Positions 51,374 through 62,916 are shown, numbered from the stretch's first letter. The stretch: DNA of 64,000 nucleotides from Sycobia sp. Sy_11 (GCA_018907035.1 JACCIC010000038.1:3347001-3411000), one strand, 5' to 3'. Notes: generated by a model not told the origin, from the sequence alone. Made by a program: numbers and translations.

Positions 51374-51999
51374 TTATATTTCATATATAATTTTCATTTT
51401 CTTTTATTTCATCGCTCATAATAACAATATATTAGTAATATTATATTCTATAAATTTTAATTCTCGCCACATTCCCTCACCTGACGAGGGAAAACAATTT
51501 AAATCTAACATGTCATTATACTTTGTTAGAATACAACAAGTTAATTTTAAACATGCGAGTGACCAACTTATGCTTTTCCGCGATGTCTAAATGTGAGATT
51601 GATAGTAAAAAGTTGGAAAATGAAACTTTGCAGCGATATTTCTTAAATCGTTCTTTTTTCTTGTAACCGCCAATTAGAAGAAGTTCATAGTATAGACCGT
51701 ATGATATAAACCGTATTAAGTTTCTAATAATATTTTAATTTTGCTCTTTGGAACATGTGTGAAATATATCCTTATAAGAGAAGAATATGAAATCCAACGT
51801 TAAGAATTCTGTGACTTAAACTTCTACGTTCTTGTTTTCGAAATGACAATTTTTAAATGTTTATGCACTTACAGTGTGTTATATTCAATATTCGTTGAGA
51901 TATATTCCTCGATTCTAGTAATTTAAAAACTCATTATGTGCTGAAATGACTGTCTCGGTTTTTGTCTAATTGCTAATGAAGATTTTTGTTCATAAATCC
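50791..51999. other. AT-rich DNA with (AT)n at 51322-51371
   Basis: No upstream part of the R1-like remnant can be recognised here. Otherwise featureless. Confidence 0.55.
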
Positions 52000-52656
52000 A
52001 GGGAATTATATTCTTTATTTTGAATAACTTTATTTAAATAAGGAAAATACAATGCATGATCGTGAAATACAATGAATGACAAGTCAATAGAATATGATAA
52101 GTAAAATCAAATATAATAAACTGTATGTTTGCACTGGCACACTGTCCCTCTCGATATACATAGTGAAGAGTACGCAGTTTACTTGATGAAAGTAGTTTAT
52201 TAATATATAACATGTATTGAAGGTATACAGAGGTATGGTTGCGTCCAGCATGGACGGGCGTCGTGATGCAACTGATGAGTGTAGAGCCACGCGTGGTATA
52301 TGAGCAGAGTTCAGAACATATAGGTGGCACTACTATGGCTTGATTTATGATATACATGGACTTACACTTGCTGTTTTTACATTTACAACACATAGATAGA
52401 TACAAATTAATAAATATTTTTTCATTGGTCTTACAGCCCAATCAAATCAATCGAAAACAATACGTAACAACATCAATACACATCTACATTAACATTAATA
52501 CATTGATACACAAAAATAATAAAAAAAAATTAAAATTAAAAATTATAATGACAGTCAGACTGTCCTTGCTTACAGTCACCCCCGTAGACTAATCTGAAAA
52601 TACAATATTAGTTGAAAAAATTTTGTTAGTAAAGTGCAATCTGACTGTCCCCAACA
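52000..52656 (-). mobile_element. Degenerate copia-like LTR, minus strand
   Basis: On the minus strand the block starts TGTTGGGGACAG directly after a purine-rich AAGTAAGGG, like a polypurine tract followed by a 3' LTR. Near its far end it carries AATAAA signals (TTAAATAAAG and AAAATAAAG). The TGTTGG start is usual for copia elements. The expected matching CAACA end is not evident; the left boundary near 52000 is a guess. The flanking 52660-53040 contains short frames faintly like the end of copia RNase H (HIE...HF spacing), full of stops. The identification is tentative. Confidence 0.42.
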
Positions 52657-53290
52657 CCCTTACTTAATTGAAGATCCAGTCCAACTTTTCGAGCTCGCTA
52701 CGGTTCCTCATCAGGGACTAATGACTAATAATACTTTATTAATTTGTATATAAGCAGTCGACAAAAGTACAGTTAAAGTATTCTAGATAGATACATATTA
52801 CAGACTTCGGTGCGGACCTTTTGTACTTCCCGTTACTGTTGCTCCGCTCCATAGTCACCTGTGATTGGTGTGGATCTACAAAGCTGTTTCTTAATAACAG
52901 TTATGTTTCTATAATAATGTATATTGAAGTTGTACACCAACAATTTTCTAATCTTCTAGATAGATTGGGTCTACAACTAAAAAAGTTCGTATTAAAGTGT
53001 TCTTCAATGTGGGCATTCTGCTTCGATCAAAACACGTGATGACCACAAACGACGAGATCTGGGCTGTAAGGCAGGTGGAGTAGAATTTTCCATCCATTGT
53101 TTTTCAAATAATTTTGATGCAATAATTAACCCGTGCAGAAATATACTCGGTATATCCCTAGTTCGGGCTAGATCCTAGTCAGTATTACTGATGATTTCCT
53201 CATGTAGGTAATACTCGCCAGATCCGAGTTAGATTTCCCTACGATCATCTAATAATCGTCATATATTACTTATTACTTTCTCGAATTTAT

Positions 53291-53570
53291 TCAGATTTCC
53301 TTATCTTTTATTGATGTTAGAAAGAAATACGTGTTTTCACAAGTCAAAATTTAACAAGTAGAAAACTTAAGGAAATTATCAGGCTTTCTATCTTGGATTT
53401 AGTCAGATATCCTTAACTTCTCCCTATTTTGGAAAAACTCACGTTTTTCTAGGCGGAATCTGCAAAGTTAAAGGAGTAAGGAAATGGTTAGACTTTCTAT
53501 TTTGATTCTAGTTAGATTTCCTCAACTTTTTCTAATATTGGAAAGAACGACGTCTTTTCTAATCAAGACC
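53291..53570. repeat. Degenerate tandem repeat of about 110 bp inside the TIR element
   Basis: Units start at about 53291, 53403 and 53512 with TCAGATTTCCTTATC, TCAGATATCCTTAAC and TTAGATTTCCTCAAC. Each continues into a TTGGAAA/TTAGAAAG block and an ACGT-TTTTC block. Spacing is 112 and 109 bases. The third unit is cut short before the (GT)n tract. A shorter related word, TTAGATTTCCCT, occurs at 53229. Confidence 0.65.
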
Positions 53571-53622
53571 TTATGTGTACGAAAATTATATATTATTTAT
53601 ATATATATATATAAATAAAATA

Positions 53623-53636
53623 AGTGTGTGTTGTTG

Positions 53637-53716
<80 letters not shown>

Positions 53717-53740
53717 TGTGTGGGTGGGTGTGGGTGTATG
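53623..53740. repeat. (GT)n microsatellite inside the TIR element
   Basis: A long, slightly interrupted GT run with a few TA, GC and GGG interruptions near the right end. Confidence 0.97.
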
Positions 53741-54116
53741 CGCGCGTATAATAGTCATATAGAAAATAATTTATGAATGCTAATTAAATGGTATGCGTCA
53801 CCTAAATACGTAAATATATTTTTTTATTTTAAATAAATAAATATTAAAGAGTCAAAAAATTATTCACTTGATCGAGGAAACAAAATTAGAATAATTTTTA
53901 TTATTGGCTTAATTTCTAGATTTTCTGACTAGATTTTGTCTAGTTTCTAGCTTGGTATACCTACCAAAATTTAAGCTCGTTCCCTATTCAAAATGCTATT
54001 AAAAGTGGGACAAATCGGAACTAGGATCAGACTAGATTTCCCTTCTGGGTTCGAACATTTGATAAGGAAAACTCACCCGATACTAGTTAGATTCGAAAAT
54101 GAATTTGTACACGAGA

Positions 54117-55820
54117 TGTTTTTATAAATATCTCGCTTTGGCTACAATAGTTCTAGTTAGATGGGCTCAACACAAGACTTTTTAGGATTTGAACTATAAT
54201 AATAGATCTACTTTACATTTCGAGAATCAACTCAAAGGAAAAAGACTTCCTTTTCCTGCGTTGACGAAAAAACTTTGAAAATAAAAACCATTTTCGATGT
54301 TTCTCGGCATCAGTTTGTACATTACTGAATTCGGTAACTTTTGAATAAATCCCCGTAATTTTAGACCTTTGGAAATGACTCGATGTGTTACTTCCGATGA
54401 AGCAGAAAGTTTTTTTTTATGTTGGACATAGTTCTTCATTATGGAATGAATACCTTTAATTCTTCATCTTCAAAATTTTTTGTCAGGTTTGGATGCTCTC
54501 TGTCTTAAATATCAAAATTACCATGATTGCCATGCGCAAATCACTTTTGATACATTATAATATTTGCAGCGTAATTCGACATTTCTAACTAAAAAAAATT
54601 GTGAGAACTAAGAAACTAATTATTAACTTTGACAAATAATACTTACTAGATTTTTTGACGTTCTTTAATATACATAGTATGACAACTATCAATGTCAAAA
54701 AATGGCACAGATGAAAGATACGAAGTTAATAACAAACATGAATCTTTGTAGTTGAACATCCAATATAATACAGCTTATATTTACAATATATTCTTTTTAG
54801 ATTTTTGGTTTATCCTATTTAACAGTAAACCATACATCATATGGAATTTCTATAGCATACTGGAATGTTGTAAAAGAGAACAATATTATTTGAACGATCG
54901 GTAAACGTTCAAATTCAGCAGTAAATTATTGAACTTGCATGGGCAGACACAAACCTATTTTTTAAAAAAGAGTTTCATTATATTTCGTCAGGAGAACGTT
55001 TTCTATCATGATATCATACAATTCATTTTTCGATACTTATACATATTTGTTTTTCTCACTTGTTGAATTGTTTTTATCTAGATTTCTTGAAAAATTACAT
55101 TGTTTTAATTTTTTTGTCGGCTAACAAATAATTTTTTTTAACCTCAAGCAGGTTGTCTTTAAAATTTATGGGGTTGCTGATGATGACACTCCAATTCGAT
55201 TTTCTACATTTAAGATGGTGGATGAATATGGCGGACAATATTCGATATAAAGACAGAAATTTTCGATTTTTTCGTCGTCGATTTGAGAAAAGTACGAGAA
55301 GCTTTTGCTTTTCCTAATCAAGTTATTTAAATTTGGAGCAAAATTAAAATATTGGGTCGTTTCTTTAATTTCTCTCCTGTTGCATAACCCAGAAGTAATG
55401 ACTGATAACAGTGCTAAGTCACATTTATTTAAAGAGAGAAAATTTTATATACGAAAATTTTCTATTTACCCTCCCAGATTGGAAACCTAATATATTAGCC
55501 CGATCCATGATCGACCCTTCATCCACGATCAAATTATGATATGAGATAACATTTTTACACATTTTCTTAGAGGTATCAAAATTAACAATTGTCGTTAATC
55601 TAAAGGTTAACGATGTATAGGCGGCTTCTTAGACGAAGAAAATAAAAACTCTTTAAACCCTTTAAAAAAAATTATATTTTATTTTGTTAGAAATTAAAAT
55701 AAATGCAATGCATATTATTATTTACATTTTTACACCTTTCCATTTTTAATATCTTACAAAGTGTATTATTAATACGAATGAAATGAGCACAGAGAGATAA
55801 GTAAAGGCGAAAATAAATGA
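54117..55820. other. AT-rich DNA, no gene seen
   Basis: A 70-codon minus-strand frame (54227-54439) reads like protein in places (LRGFIQKLPNS) but I cannot assign it. Nothing else. Confidence 0.5.
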
Positions 55821-57401
55821 TAAAATGTTAGCCTTTAAACATGAAGTGTACTACATAACTCAGGTGGGTTCAGTTCATTATGCACTCCCCTTTGTCTTCG
55901 AAGAGCAAAAACCAGCAGGAAAGAAGAGAAAAAGAGAAGAAGATCGAAAGACGCAGTTTTCATCTTTTGGACTCCTCCATATTCTTCGTGGCCTTAGTGT
56001 GCGCTTAATTCGCCTTTCCTCTTCCTTTTCCTTTCCTCCTTCATCCTCGTCTCTCTTATAGCGCGTCCTCGCGTCTTCCCCCCCCTCTCGCTCTCACTCA
56101 CTCTCTCTCTCTCTCTCTATACTTATGTGTCTTGGCTATTTTACTTCCTCTTTTTTTCCTTCTGCCCTGCTCCCTCTCTCCCTCATTCTCTTCGGCAGCA
56201 AAGCTCTTCTTTTCCTCGTCGAATGGTAGAGCGTGAGAGGGGGAGTTCGTGTCTTCTTCTCATGTCGGGGCGTTCATTACCGCTAAACATTCCTGTCAAT
56301 TAAAAGTGCATGCGCGGGCGCGTTAAGGTCCGGACCCGATTTAGTGGCGATCGCCACATACTGGGGCTCCAGCCCCATCTTTCCTCGGTGTGTGCGTACG
56401 AGGAAGAAAGAAAATACGCCGAGAACGGGCAAAAAGTAAAAGGTAAAGATGAGTGGGCCCGGTCGATAGAGGGGAAGAGGTTGGGGTAAGCCACGCTGCG
56501 GAGCGGCGGTAGAGCACGGACTGTCCTATACGCATATATAGCATATATACGCATGGCAGACTGCGAGCGACCTGGACCTTGCGCACCGCGCCGAGAGGCT
56601 TGACACCCGCGCTCAATTATCCAACGCATGCCGCCGCGGGCGTGAGAGTCTCCCCTTGTAGATTACGTGTACACTTGGACTCTGCGCGAACACACGTCGA
56701 AAGGACGGCGCGGTCCAAAGGGGAACTGTGCGAATCCTCGATACTTATTTTTCGACTTTCGGCCGCGCGCCGTTCTGGACACTGTCGCCACTACCGACGC
56801 CCGGCTGCTTTTGCATATACTGTGTATAAGTCGCCTCATTTCTCAGACTCGATATTTTATTTTCGCAAGCGGAGCGGCGATTTGTCACTGAAGCGCGCTG
56901 ACAAATCCCTTGCCTAGAGTGTATAAATTTAAATGCAGTCCTTTGTACCTTTAAAACCGTATTCTGGATTTTTTGCTGGGATTCCGTATGCAGAAATTGG
57001 AAAGTAAGAAAATACTAATATACAACCGTGAAAGACGTACACCATATGTATATTTAGAATCTAAAAAATACCGCGGAATCCCGGAGAATTTTATCGTGTA
57101 CTAAGAAATCTACGTAAACAGTTAGAGCGGCTCGCGCACATTTCGAAAATGCGCAATGTTATAAGCTATTATATAGCAAACCATAAAAGAAAGGTTCTGG
57201 TCGAAAAAGTGAAAATAATAGAGGCGGAGAACCAGCGAAAAGTACAGAAATCGTGAACAGAAAAAAATGATTTGCGAGAGGCTGTTCGAGGATGTTTTCG
57301 TGTCAGCTTTCTCCCACTATCCTCCCCCTTATCTCCCGTCTCTCTTTTCTCCCATTCCTCGCGAGAGGGTAGAAGCAAACAGCAAACACGGGCGTACAGA
57401 A

Positions 57402-57441
<40 letters not shown>

Positions 57442-57711
57442 ATGGTCTGAGTTGTTTCGTTGTCCAACGAACGACAGGATCGTGCCTCAGAATGAGTGCA
57501 GCCCAGAGAAAAAGAGTCGGTGAAGGGAGCGGGGTTGGAGAGGAGCCTTTACGAGCACTGTCGGCGGCGACGTCGTCATAGTTTCCGTCGTCGTCGCTGT
57601 CGTTGTCGTCGCCGCGCAGTCCGCAGGAGTTCAGCGTCAGAGACGCACTGCGCTCTTGTTATCCCTCCGAATGAGAAAGGGAAAAAAAGTTTAGGACCAA
57701 GTGGAAAAATA

Positions 57712-57751
<40 letters not shown>

Positions 57752-57780
57752 GGAGAGAGAGAGAGAGAGTGATGAAGGGG
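55820..57780. other. Mixed GC- and pyrimidine-rich region
   Basis: Pyrimidine-rich at 55980-56200, CpG-rich at 56290-56900, with (GT)n at 57403-57440, GTC/GTT triplets near 57560-57620 and (GA)n at 57716-57770. Frames follow the repeats. No gene recognised. Confidence 0.45.
57403..57770. repeat. (GT)n at 57403-57440 and (GA)n at 57716-57770
   Basis: Two dinucleotide tracts; the GA one has short GG interruptions. Confidence 0.96.
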
Positions 57781-59012
57781 GCGGGGAATAGTTAGATAGC
57801 AGAAAAATTCCTGTATTTATGTATATGTATCCCGAGGAGATGGAGAATGTAATGTAAATATAATAAAAGGGCGAAGGGCGACAAGGAATAAAAACTAACG
57901 ATACTTGGCTTACGAAATTATAGGGGAAGTAGACATATATTGTAGAGATATATTGAACACGAAATGAGAGCATAAATTGCTTGCAAAAAACAATGCATAA
58001 TTCACTATTTTTTCTGTAGCAAATACTTGATAATTACATATATGTTAAATTTGAAGAAGAAATGTATGTATTATAATGCTTGTATAATATATAGATTTGC
58101 TAGATAACTAGCAAATACAGAATTATTTATATATAAATTTCACGTATAATTATGTAGCAACTAAAGTTCATTTCGACATTGAGACATAAAAATTTATTCT
58201 CGCTGCGCGTTTCTTCGGGCACCGGAATGGTTTTTCCAATCGACGTTGTTATAATATTGGTTTTTAAGGTTTTGCGTTCTCACTACGCGACCAGTTTTAA
58301 ATTTATTATCAGTCTTCTTACGTTGATCATCGATTATTACAGTATTCGTCCGTCGAATAAAAGGTAACCGGCTCCTACTGACATGTTCCTATTGTTTTTA
58401 CTTTCGTTTTTATAATGCCGTATTGACTATAATGCACTTATACCCGACAATTTCACTTTTTTAACAGATCTTTGATCATCCATTTCTAGTACACTTTTTA
58501 AGTTACTATTTCAGTAAAAACATCTAAAAATTATACTGGAAACAAATTATTGATGTTGAAGATGACGATAATATTTATTTCGCGTCACGTCACTTTTTCG
58601 TTATAACTATCTAAATTTGAGTTTAAAATAAAAAAAAACAAACAATTAAACGATGAGATAAAGAATAAATAAATTGATTTTAAACAATTATTACAAAGTC
58701 AAGTAATAATTGCCTGAAATTCGCACTTGGATTTTATTTTAATTCTAATTTCATTTTGATTATATAGTATATAACTGCAGTCTATTCACTGCACATTTTC
58801 TGATACCAAAAATATAATTAAATAATCATGCACTTTTTAATGGTTATGTATTGGTTTTAAATTAAATCAATTACTATTATTTGGGTATCAGATATTATTT
58901 TTATTACCAAAATATATTAAGCATACTTTCAATACATCGAAATCAATTAGTTTTAAAAAAATTTACATCTTGTATTCATGAATTCGCCAATACGTATATC
59001 CAATTCACTCGG

Positions 59013-59068
<56 letters not shown>

Positions 59069-59200
59069 GCTATTTTATTACTATCTCCTATATCGGCAGA
59101 TAGATTAAGTATATATAGAAATTCGGTTTTTGCTTGGTTTGATTTATAGGCAGAAAATCTCGCGAAATTTTTTAACAGGATAATTCTGTTTTAAAGGTGT
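57781..59200. other. AT-rich DNA with (AT)n
   Basis: (AT)n at 59014-59067. Nothing else recognisable. Confidence 0.6.
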
Positions 59201-59982
59201 GCTCCGGCAACAGGGATTCGATGCACGTGCGGCATAAATCGCGAGGGGAAATGTAAGAGCATCAATCATTCCATTTACACGACACAATCACTCGAAGCAT
59301 CAAAAATCTTGCCTCCTTACACATCCTCATTCCTTCTTCGTACACGGATCTGCGCTAATCTTCCCGTGCGTGTAATACACCGGGGTAAATAAGGTTTTTC
59401 TGCCGCGCCGCGTGGCGAAGCCTCCCCCCCCCCCCAGGGCCTCGCTGCCTTTGGAGCCACGCGCGGCGCACGGCGCACCCCCGGTGTCCGCCCGCGCTCG
59501 CGCACTAAAAGAATCCCGCGGGCCGTCAGATCGCGGTCGGTGCATTCCTGGAATATTATCGGATCGGTCCGCTCAGTCCCCGACGCGCACGCGCCGCAAA
59601 TAAAGGCGCAAAACTTAGGACACGGCAGAACAAATTGCCGCGAGCGTCCGCATCGGCATGCGGGAGCCGAGTCGGCCGAGTCCTCCAGCCGTGGCAGCCG
59701 GGGCTGGGGGAGGGTGTCGCAGCTTTGTAATTGGGCGAATCGCATAAATCGCGCTGCGCGCGCGCCGATAAATTCCGAGAGATTGACGCGGCGCAATATA
59801 TGCGCGCTCGGGCCCGTATAGGACCGCGCGTCCGAGTAGGGGACTCGGCTTGCCGCGAGAAGCCCCGCGCAATCCCGAAGATGCAGGCGGATACGGGAAC
59901 GGACGAGGGGACGAAAGGCGTGCGAGCAAGCATCTATATTGTCGGTGGCGACCGCGGCCAAGTCTTTTCGCGCATTGCTCGA
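59200..59982. other. CpG-rich island, candidate regulatory DNA
   Basis: Contains GGCATAAATCGCGAG at 59231 and CGCATAAATCGCG at 59741, the same ATAAATCGCG word twice. A 214-codon minus-strand frame (59317-59961) begins at TTG, is Arg/Ala-rich and overlaps other frames, so it is not called as a gene. Confidence 0.4.
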
Positions 59983-60063
59983 ATTATTATTATTATCATC
60001 ATCATCGTCATCATCATCATCACCATCGTCATCCTTATCATCACCATCATTATTATTATTATT

Positions 60064-60105
<42 letters not shown>

Positions 60106-60120
60106 CTTGTTGTTATTATT
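59983..60120. repeat. Compound trinucleotide microsatellite (ATT)(ATC)(ATT)(GTT)
   Basis: Four triplet blocks in succession, the last about forty bases of GTT. It ends about 45 bases before the MITE end at 60165. Confidence 0.97.
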
Positions 60121-60164
60121 GCATATGGTCGTCTTATACGCTGCGGAAAGAAAATGGAAAACTA

Positions 60165-60497
60165 CCCGTGTAGAAATTTATTCTCGAATCTAGCTAGTAT
60201 TAGGTGAGTTTTCCTTATCAAATGTTCGGACCCAGAAAGGAAATCTAGTCTGATCCTAGATCTGATCCTTCCGATTTGTCCCATTTTTAACAGCATTTTT
60301 AATAGGGAACGAGCTTAGATTTTGGTAGGTATACCAAGCTAGAAACTAGACGAAATCTAGTCAGAAAATCTAGAAATTAAGCCAATAATAAATTATTCTA
60401 ATTTTGTTGTCTCGATCAAGTGAATAATCTTTTGACTCTTTAATATTTATTTATTTAAAATAAAAAATATATTTCTGCTTTACGTATAATAAGTACA
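60165..60497 (+). mobile_element. Truncated copy (one end) of the MITE-like element at 53.1-54.1 kb
   Basis: This matches the reverse complement of 53807-54116 along its length, by eye about nine bases in ten. It includes the outer end CCCGTGTAGAAATTTATTC and the internal word GTGAGTTTTCCTTATCAAA. Similarity begins exactly at the TIR and stops near 60487-60497, where the retrotransposon's 3' side begins. Only one end of the element is present. It is the inverted partner of the copy about 6 kb to the left. Confidence 0.85.
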
Positions 60498-60499
60498 TT

Positions 60500-60653
60500 G
60501 AGTAGAAGTAAGTGGTAATACATAGATTGTGTAAGTTGACATGTACATACATACGTGATACATATTTTAGTGTTACAATTTTAGTTTTACATTTATCATG
60601 TGCTAACTGAGAGTAAAAAAATTAAATTTTTAAATTACAATTGTTGAGAAAAC
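60500..60653 (-). other. Probable 3' untranslated end of the retrotransposon
   Basis: AT-rich, non-coding DNA lies between the ORF2 stop and the end of a different repeat at about 60497. It is probably the element's 3' UTR. No terminal poly(A), (TAA)n tail or target-site duplication can be made out, so the exact end is uncertain. Confidence 0.45.
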
Positions 60654-60940
60654 TTAATATATATTGACAACCTTGTAGATCTGGCTTTTGTTTAACAATT
60701 CTACGTTCATTGGGAGACAGTATTTTAATTTAAATAGGTTGTTCAAAAAGGTTTTCCGATGTTTTTCATGAATTTTACATTGCCATAGAACGTGGTTTAA
60801 ATCTTCTTCCGCTTCATTGCACTGACAGGTAGGCGTAGAAACTACGTGAATTTGGGCGAGTGAGAAGGCGAGATTATAGTGACTATTTCTCATTCGAGCA
60901 ACTGTACTAACAAGTTTGCGAGAATAATTTAAGCTATTGA
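60654..60940 (-). pseudogene. C-terminal zinc-knuckle segment of the retrotransposon
   Basis: The sequence ARMRNSHYNLAFSLAQ precedes CQCNEAEEDLNHVLWQC. This is the R-x-R-x-G-H-x-x-L followed by C-x-C...H-x-x-x-x-C arrangement that closes the ORF2 protein of many I- and Jockey-type elements. The frame ends with a stop at 60654. About 140 bases separating it from the RNase H segment have multiple stops and presumably held the end of that domain. The Cys and His ligands are intact. Confidence 0.85.
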
Positions 60941-61079
60941 ACCCAGTTTCTTGGAGTCCCTAAAAAATTTTCGAAAGTATTCCTTCCCTTTGACGTTGCC
61001 TTCTGAAATCAGAAGTTCCTTGATTTAGAAATGACAGATGAGCTTAATAGTGTCATTATCATCAGCGAAAGGAACTTCA

Positions 61080-61661
61080 CTAAAGTCTATGCATTGTGTC
61101 TATGATCTGCGGATGTGTTTCCTGCAATCTTCGTGTGTGAAGGAATCCAAAAAACTTGCAAAGTGGTGGAGTTGTTTTCATATATGTTAAATATTTCCTT
61201 TTGATTTCCAATACAAAAGGAGTGGTTTTAGTTCGAAATTTCGAAGATAATAATGACGAGAGTGCACTGAGAGAATCAGAAAAAATACAAATATTTCTTT
61301 GTTTATTTTCAATTGCTAAATCAAGTGCGTCGCATAAGCCGACGTACTCTGCTGTATAAACCGATGCAGAAGGATTTAGTTTTCTTTTTATAATTTTTTT
61401 GTCGTGTGGAGAATAACAAGCGCATCCTACGCTCGCCCAAGTCAGTAAGACTTCGGTGAAAATAGGTAGTGCGCTATGTGTTTTAATAGTGTTGTTGATT
61501 ATACTGTTTCTATGATTAGAATTTTTTAGGTGAAACGCTCTTAGTTTTAGAAAAGGCATTTTCGATTCTGCGAGGAGAAAATTTTTTGGAGTTCTGAAAC
61601 GATATCCGAGAATTGATCTTATAGCTCGAAATTGTATTTTTTCAATTTTGTCTTGTACAGT
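61080..61661 (-). pseudogene. Thumb-to-RNase H region with degenerate RNase H domain
   Basis: The region opens with KIEKIQFRAIRSILGYRFRTP, the usual sequence after the RT thumb (L-x-K-x-x-x-x-Q-N-x-A-x-R-x-I-x-G-x-x-x-x-TP). An RNase H-like segment follows, with VYTAEYVGLCDALDLA and IFSDSLSALSSL. These match the TAE and SDS-x-A-x-x-x-L signatures that carry the second and third catalytic acids. The first catalytic block, normally TDGS, reads IFTEVLL near 61460 and looks damaged by a small indel. The frame ends at 61080, so the last His/Asp part of the domain is lost. RNase H would remove the RNA strand during cDNA synthesis. Confidence 0.85.
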
Positions 61662-62846
61662 TTATTGTGAAGGAAAGTAAATAAAACTAGCAAAGTCTAT
61701 AATGGATTTAATGTAGCTCTTGTATATTGTGATTAATGTGTTCGGGTCAGCACTCCACCAAACGCCGCTCAAGAATTTTATAATATTTAATGCATTGGAG
61801 CTGCGCTTTAAAATATAATCGACATGCTGATGAAAAGATAACCTGTAATCGAAAAAAACTCCGAGAAAGCGGGTTGATTCTGAGGATTTTATGATGCACT
61901 TCCCAAGTTTTATATCTGTTTCGCCTGGTATGATATTTTTTTTTAAATATAATTGCACAGTCTTTTCAGGTGCAAGCTGGAGACCTATCTCGCCGAGATT
62001 GTTGTCGAGTAATGTAACGGTATTCTGAACGATGCTTCTGGCACGATTTAACTTAAAAATTTTTGGTAGATCGCAATGTCTTCAGCGACCTGCGAGACCG
62101 TCACACTTTTTTGTAAGTTTTCTCTTATTTTTGAAACGTACAGGGAATAGAGGATAGGACTCAATACACCGCCTTGTAGGATGCCCTTATATATCATTCT
62201 GTGATCCTTTCCAAGAGAATCACTGAGAATCAATGAAAATTTTTCTTTCCTGGGTAAGACTATTTACAAATTTAATTAAGCGGTCGTAAAAACCAATCGA
62301 AGCGAGATGTAACAGAAGTAAATCTATTTTAACGTTGTCAAAGGTTTCTTAAACATCTAAACGGCTAGAACGTGTTTTTTAACTAGGAAGGCTTCTTCAA
62401 CTTTGCATGTAAGATTGGTCACATTGTCTGCGATTGAAGGACCTTTTCGAAAACCATGCTGACTGAGAGGCAGTAAGTTGTTTTTCTCTATCCACCATTC
62501 TACTCTATTCTTAACAATCGTCATGAAAAGCTTGCATACACAGGAGGTAAGAGCGATTGGCCTCACGCTAGATTCATGAGTTTTGGGAATGAAATGCATA
62601 TATGTGTTTTTCCAGTTCTCCAGAAATGAGCTAGACGCAATCATGTTATATGTTAAAAATTTCAAGGAGAATGAGCTTGATTCTTAATAGCAGACGCTGC
62701 AAAATTTCAAAATCCATTCCGTCTATCCCTGGCGATGAATCAGATTTTTTAGTTTCAAGGGCTAATTTGAACTCTGCATAAGCAAAGGGAGTATCAAAAA
62801 ATTCATTGTTATTGCAGGTAGGAACGTACTCGGGGTTATTGGGCAC
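61662..62846 (-). pseudogene. Reverse transcriptase domain, inactivated
   Basis: RT blocks appear in order across several frames. These are SSPGIDGMDFEIL (fingers), RPIALTSCVCKLF and QHGFRKGPS, then motif A reading LDV-stop-ETFDNV with the stop at 62349-62351. Motif B follows as GILQGGVLSPILYSLYV, then motif C, which reads VAED at 62078-62089. The thumb is represented by GLQLAPEKT and FLGVFFDYRLSFHQHVDYI, then WWSADPNTLITIYKSYIKS. In an active enzyme motif C is YADD or FADD and supplies catalytic aspartates. Here the first of the pair is Glu and the aromatic residue is Val. Besides the motif A stop there are frame changes near 62650 and 62230, and a stop at 61662-61664 ends the thumb. The homology is beyond doubt but the enzyme cannot work. 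Confidence 0.95.
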
Positions 62847-62916
62847 CCACGGAGGACAGAGTATATTTAAAGCATTCTCGGAGTCCTGACGAAAAGATTG
62901 GATGTGGGATGCTTAG

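Larger units (their letters stand above)
53131..54116. mobile_element. MITE-like non-autonomous TIR element, about 1 kb
   Basis: The left end reads CCCGTGCAGAAATATACTCG and the right end, read inwards on the other strand, TCTCGTGTACAAATTCATTT. Both continue into a CTAG-rich subterminal zone (CCCTAGTTCGGGCTAG on the left, CTAACTAGTATCGGG on the right). No coding region is visible. The interior contains degenerate tandem units of about 110 bp (53291-53570) and a long (GT)n microsatellite. Its right third recurs inverted at 60165-60497, with the same terminal sequence, which confirms a dispersed repeat. No target-site duplication is recognisable and the ends have diverged, so it is old. The superfamily is unknown. 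Confidence 0.75.

Noticed and set aside
59200..59240. GGGATTCGATGC as a tRNA B box
   Set aside because: The sequence departs from the consensus and no matching A box or acceptor stem surrounds it.
59317..59961. 214-codon minus-strand frame
   Set aside because: It starts at TTG, has Arg/Ala-rich composition typical of CpG-rich DNA, matches no family and overlaps several other frames.
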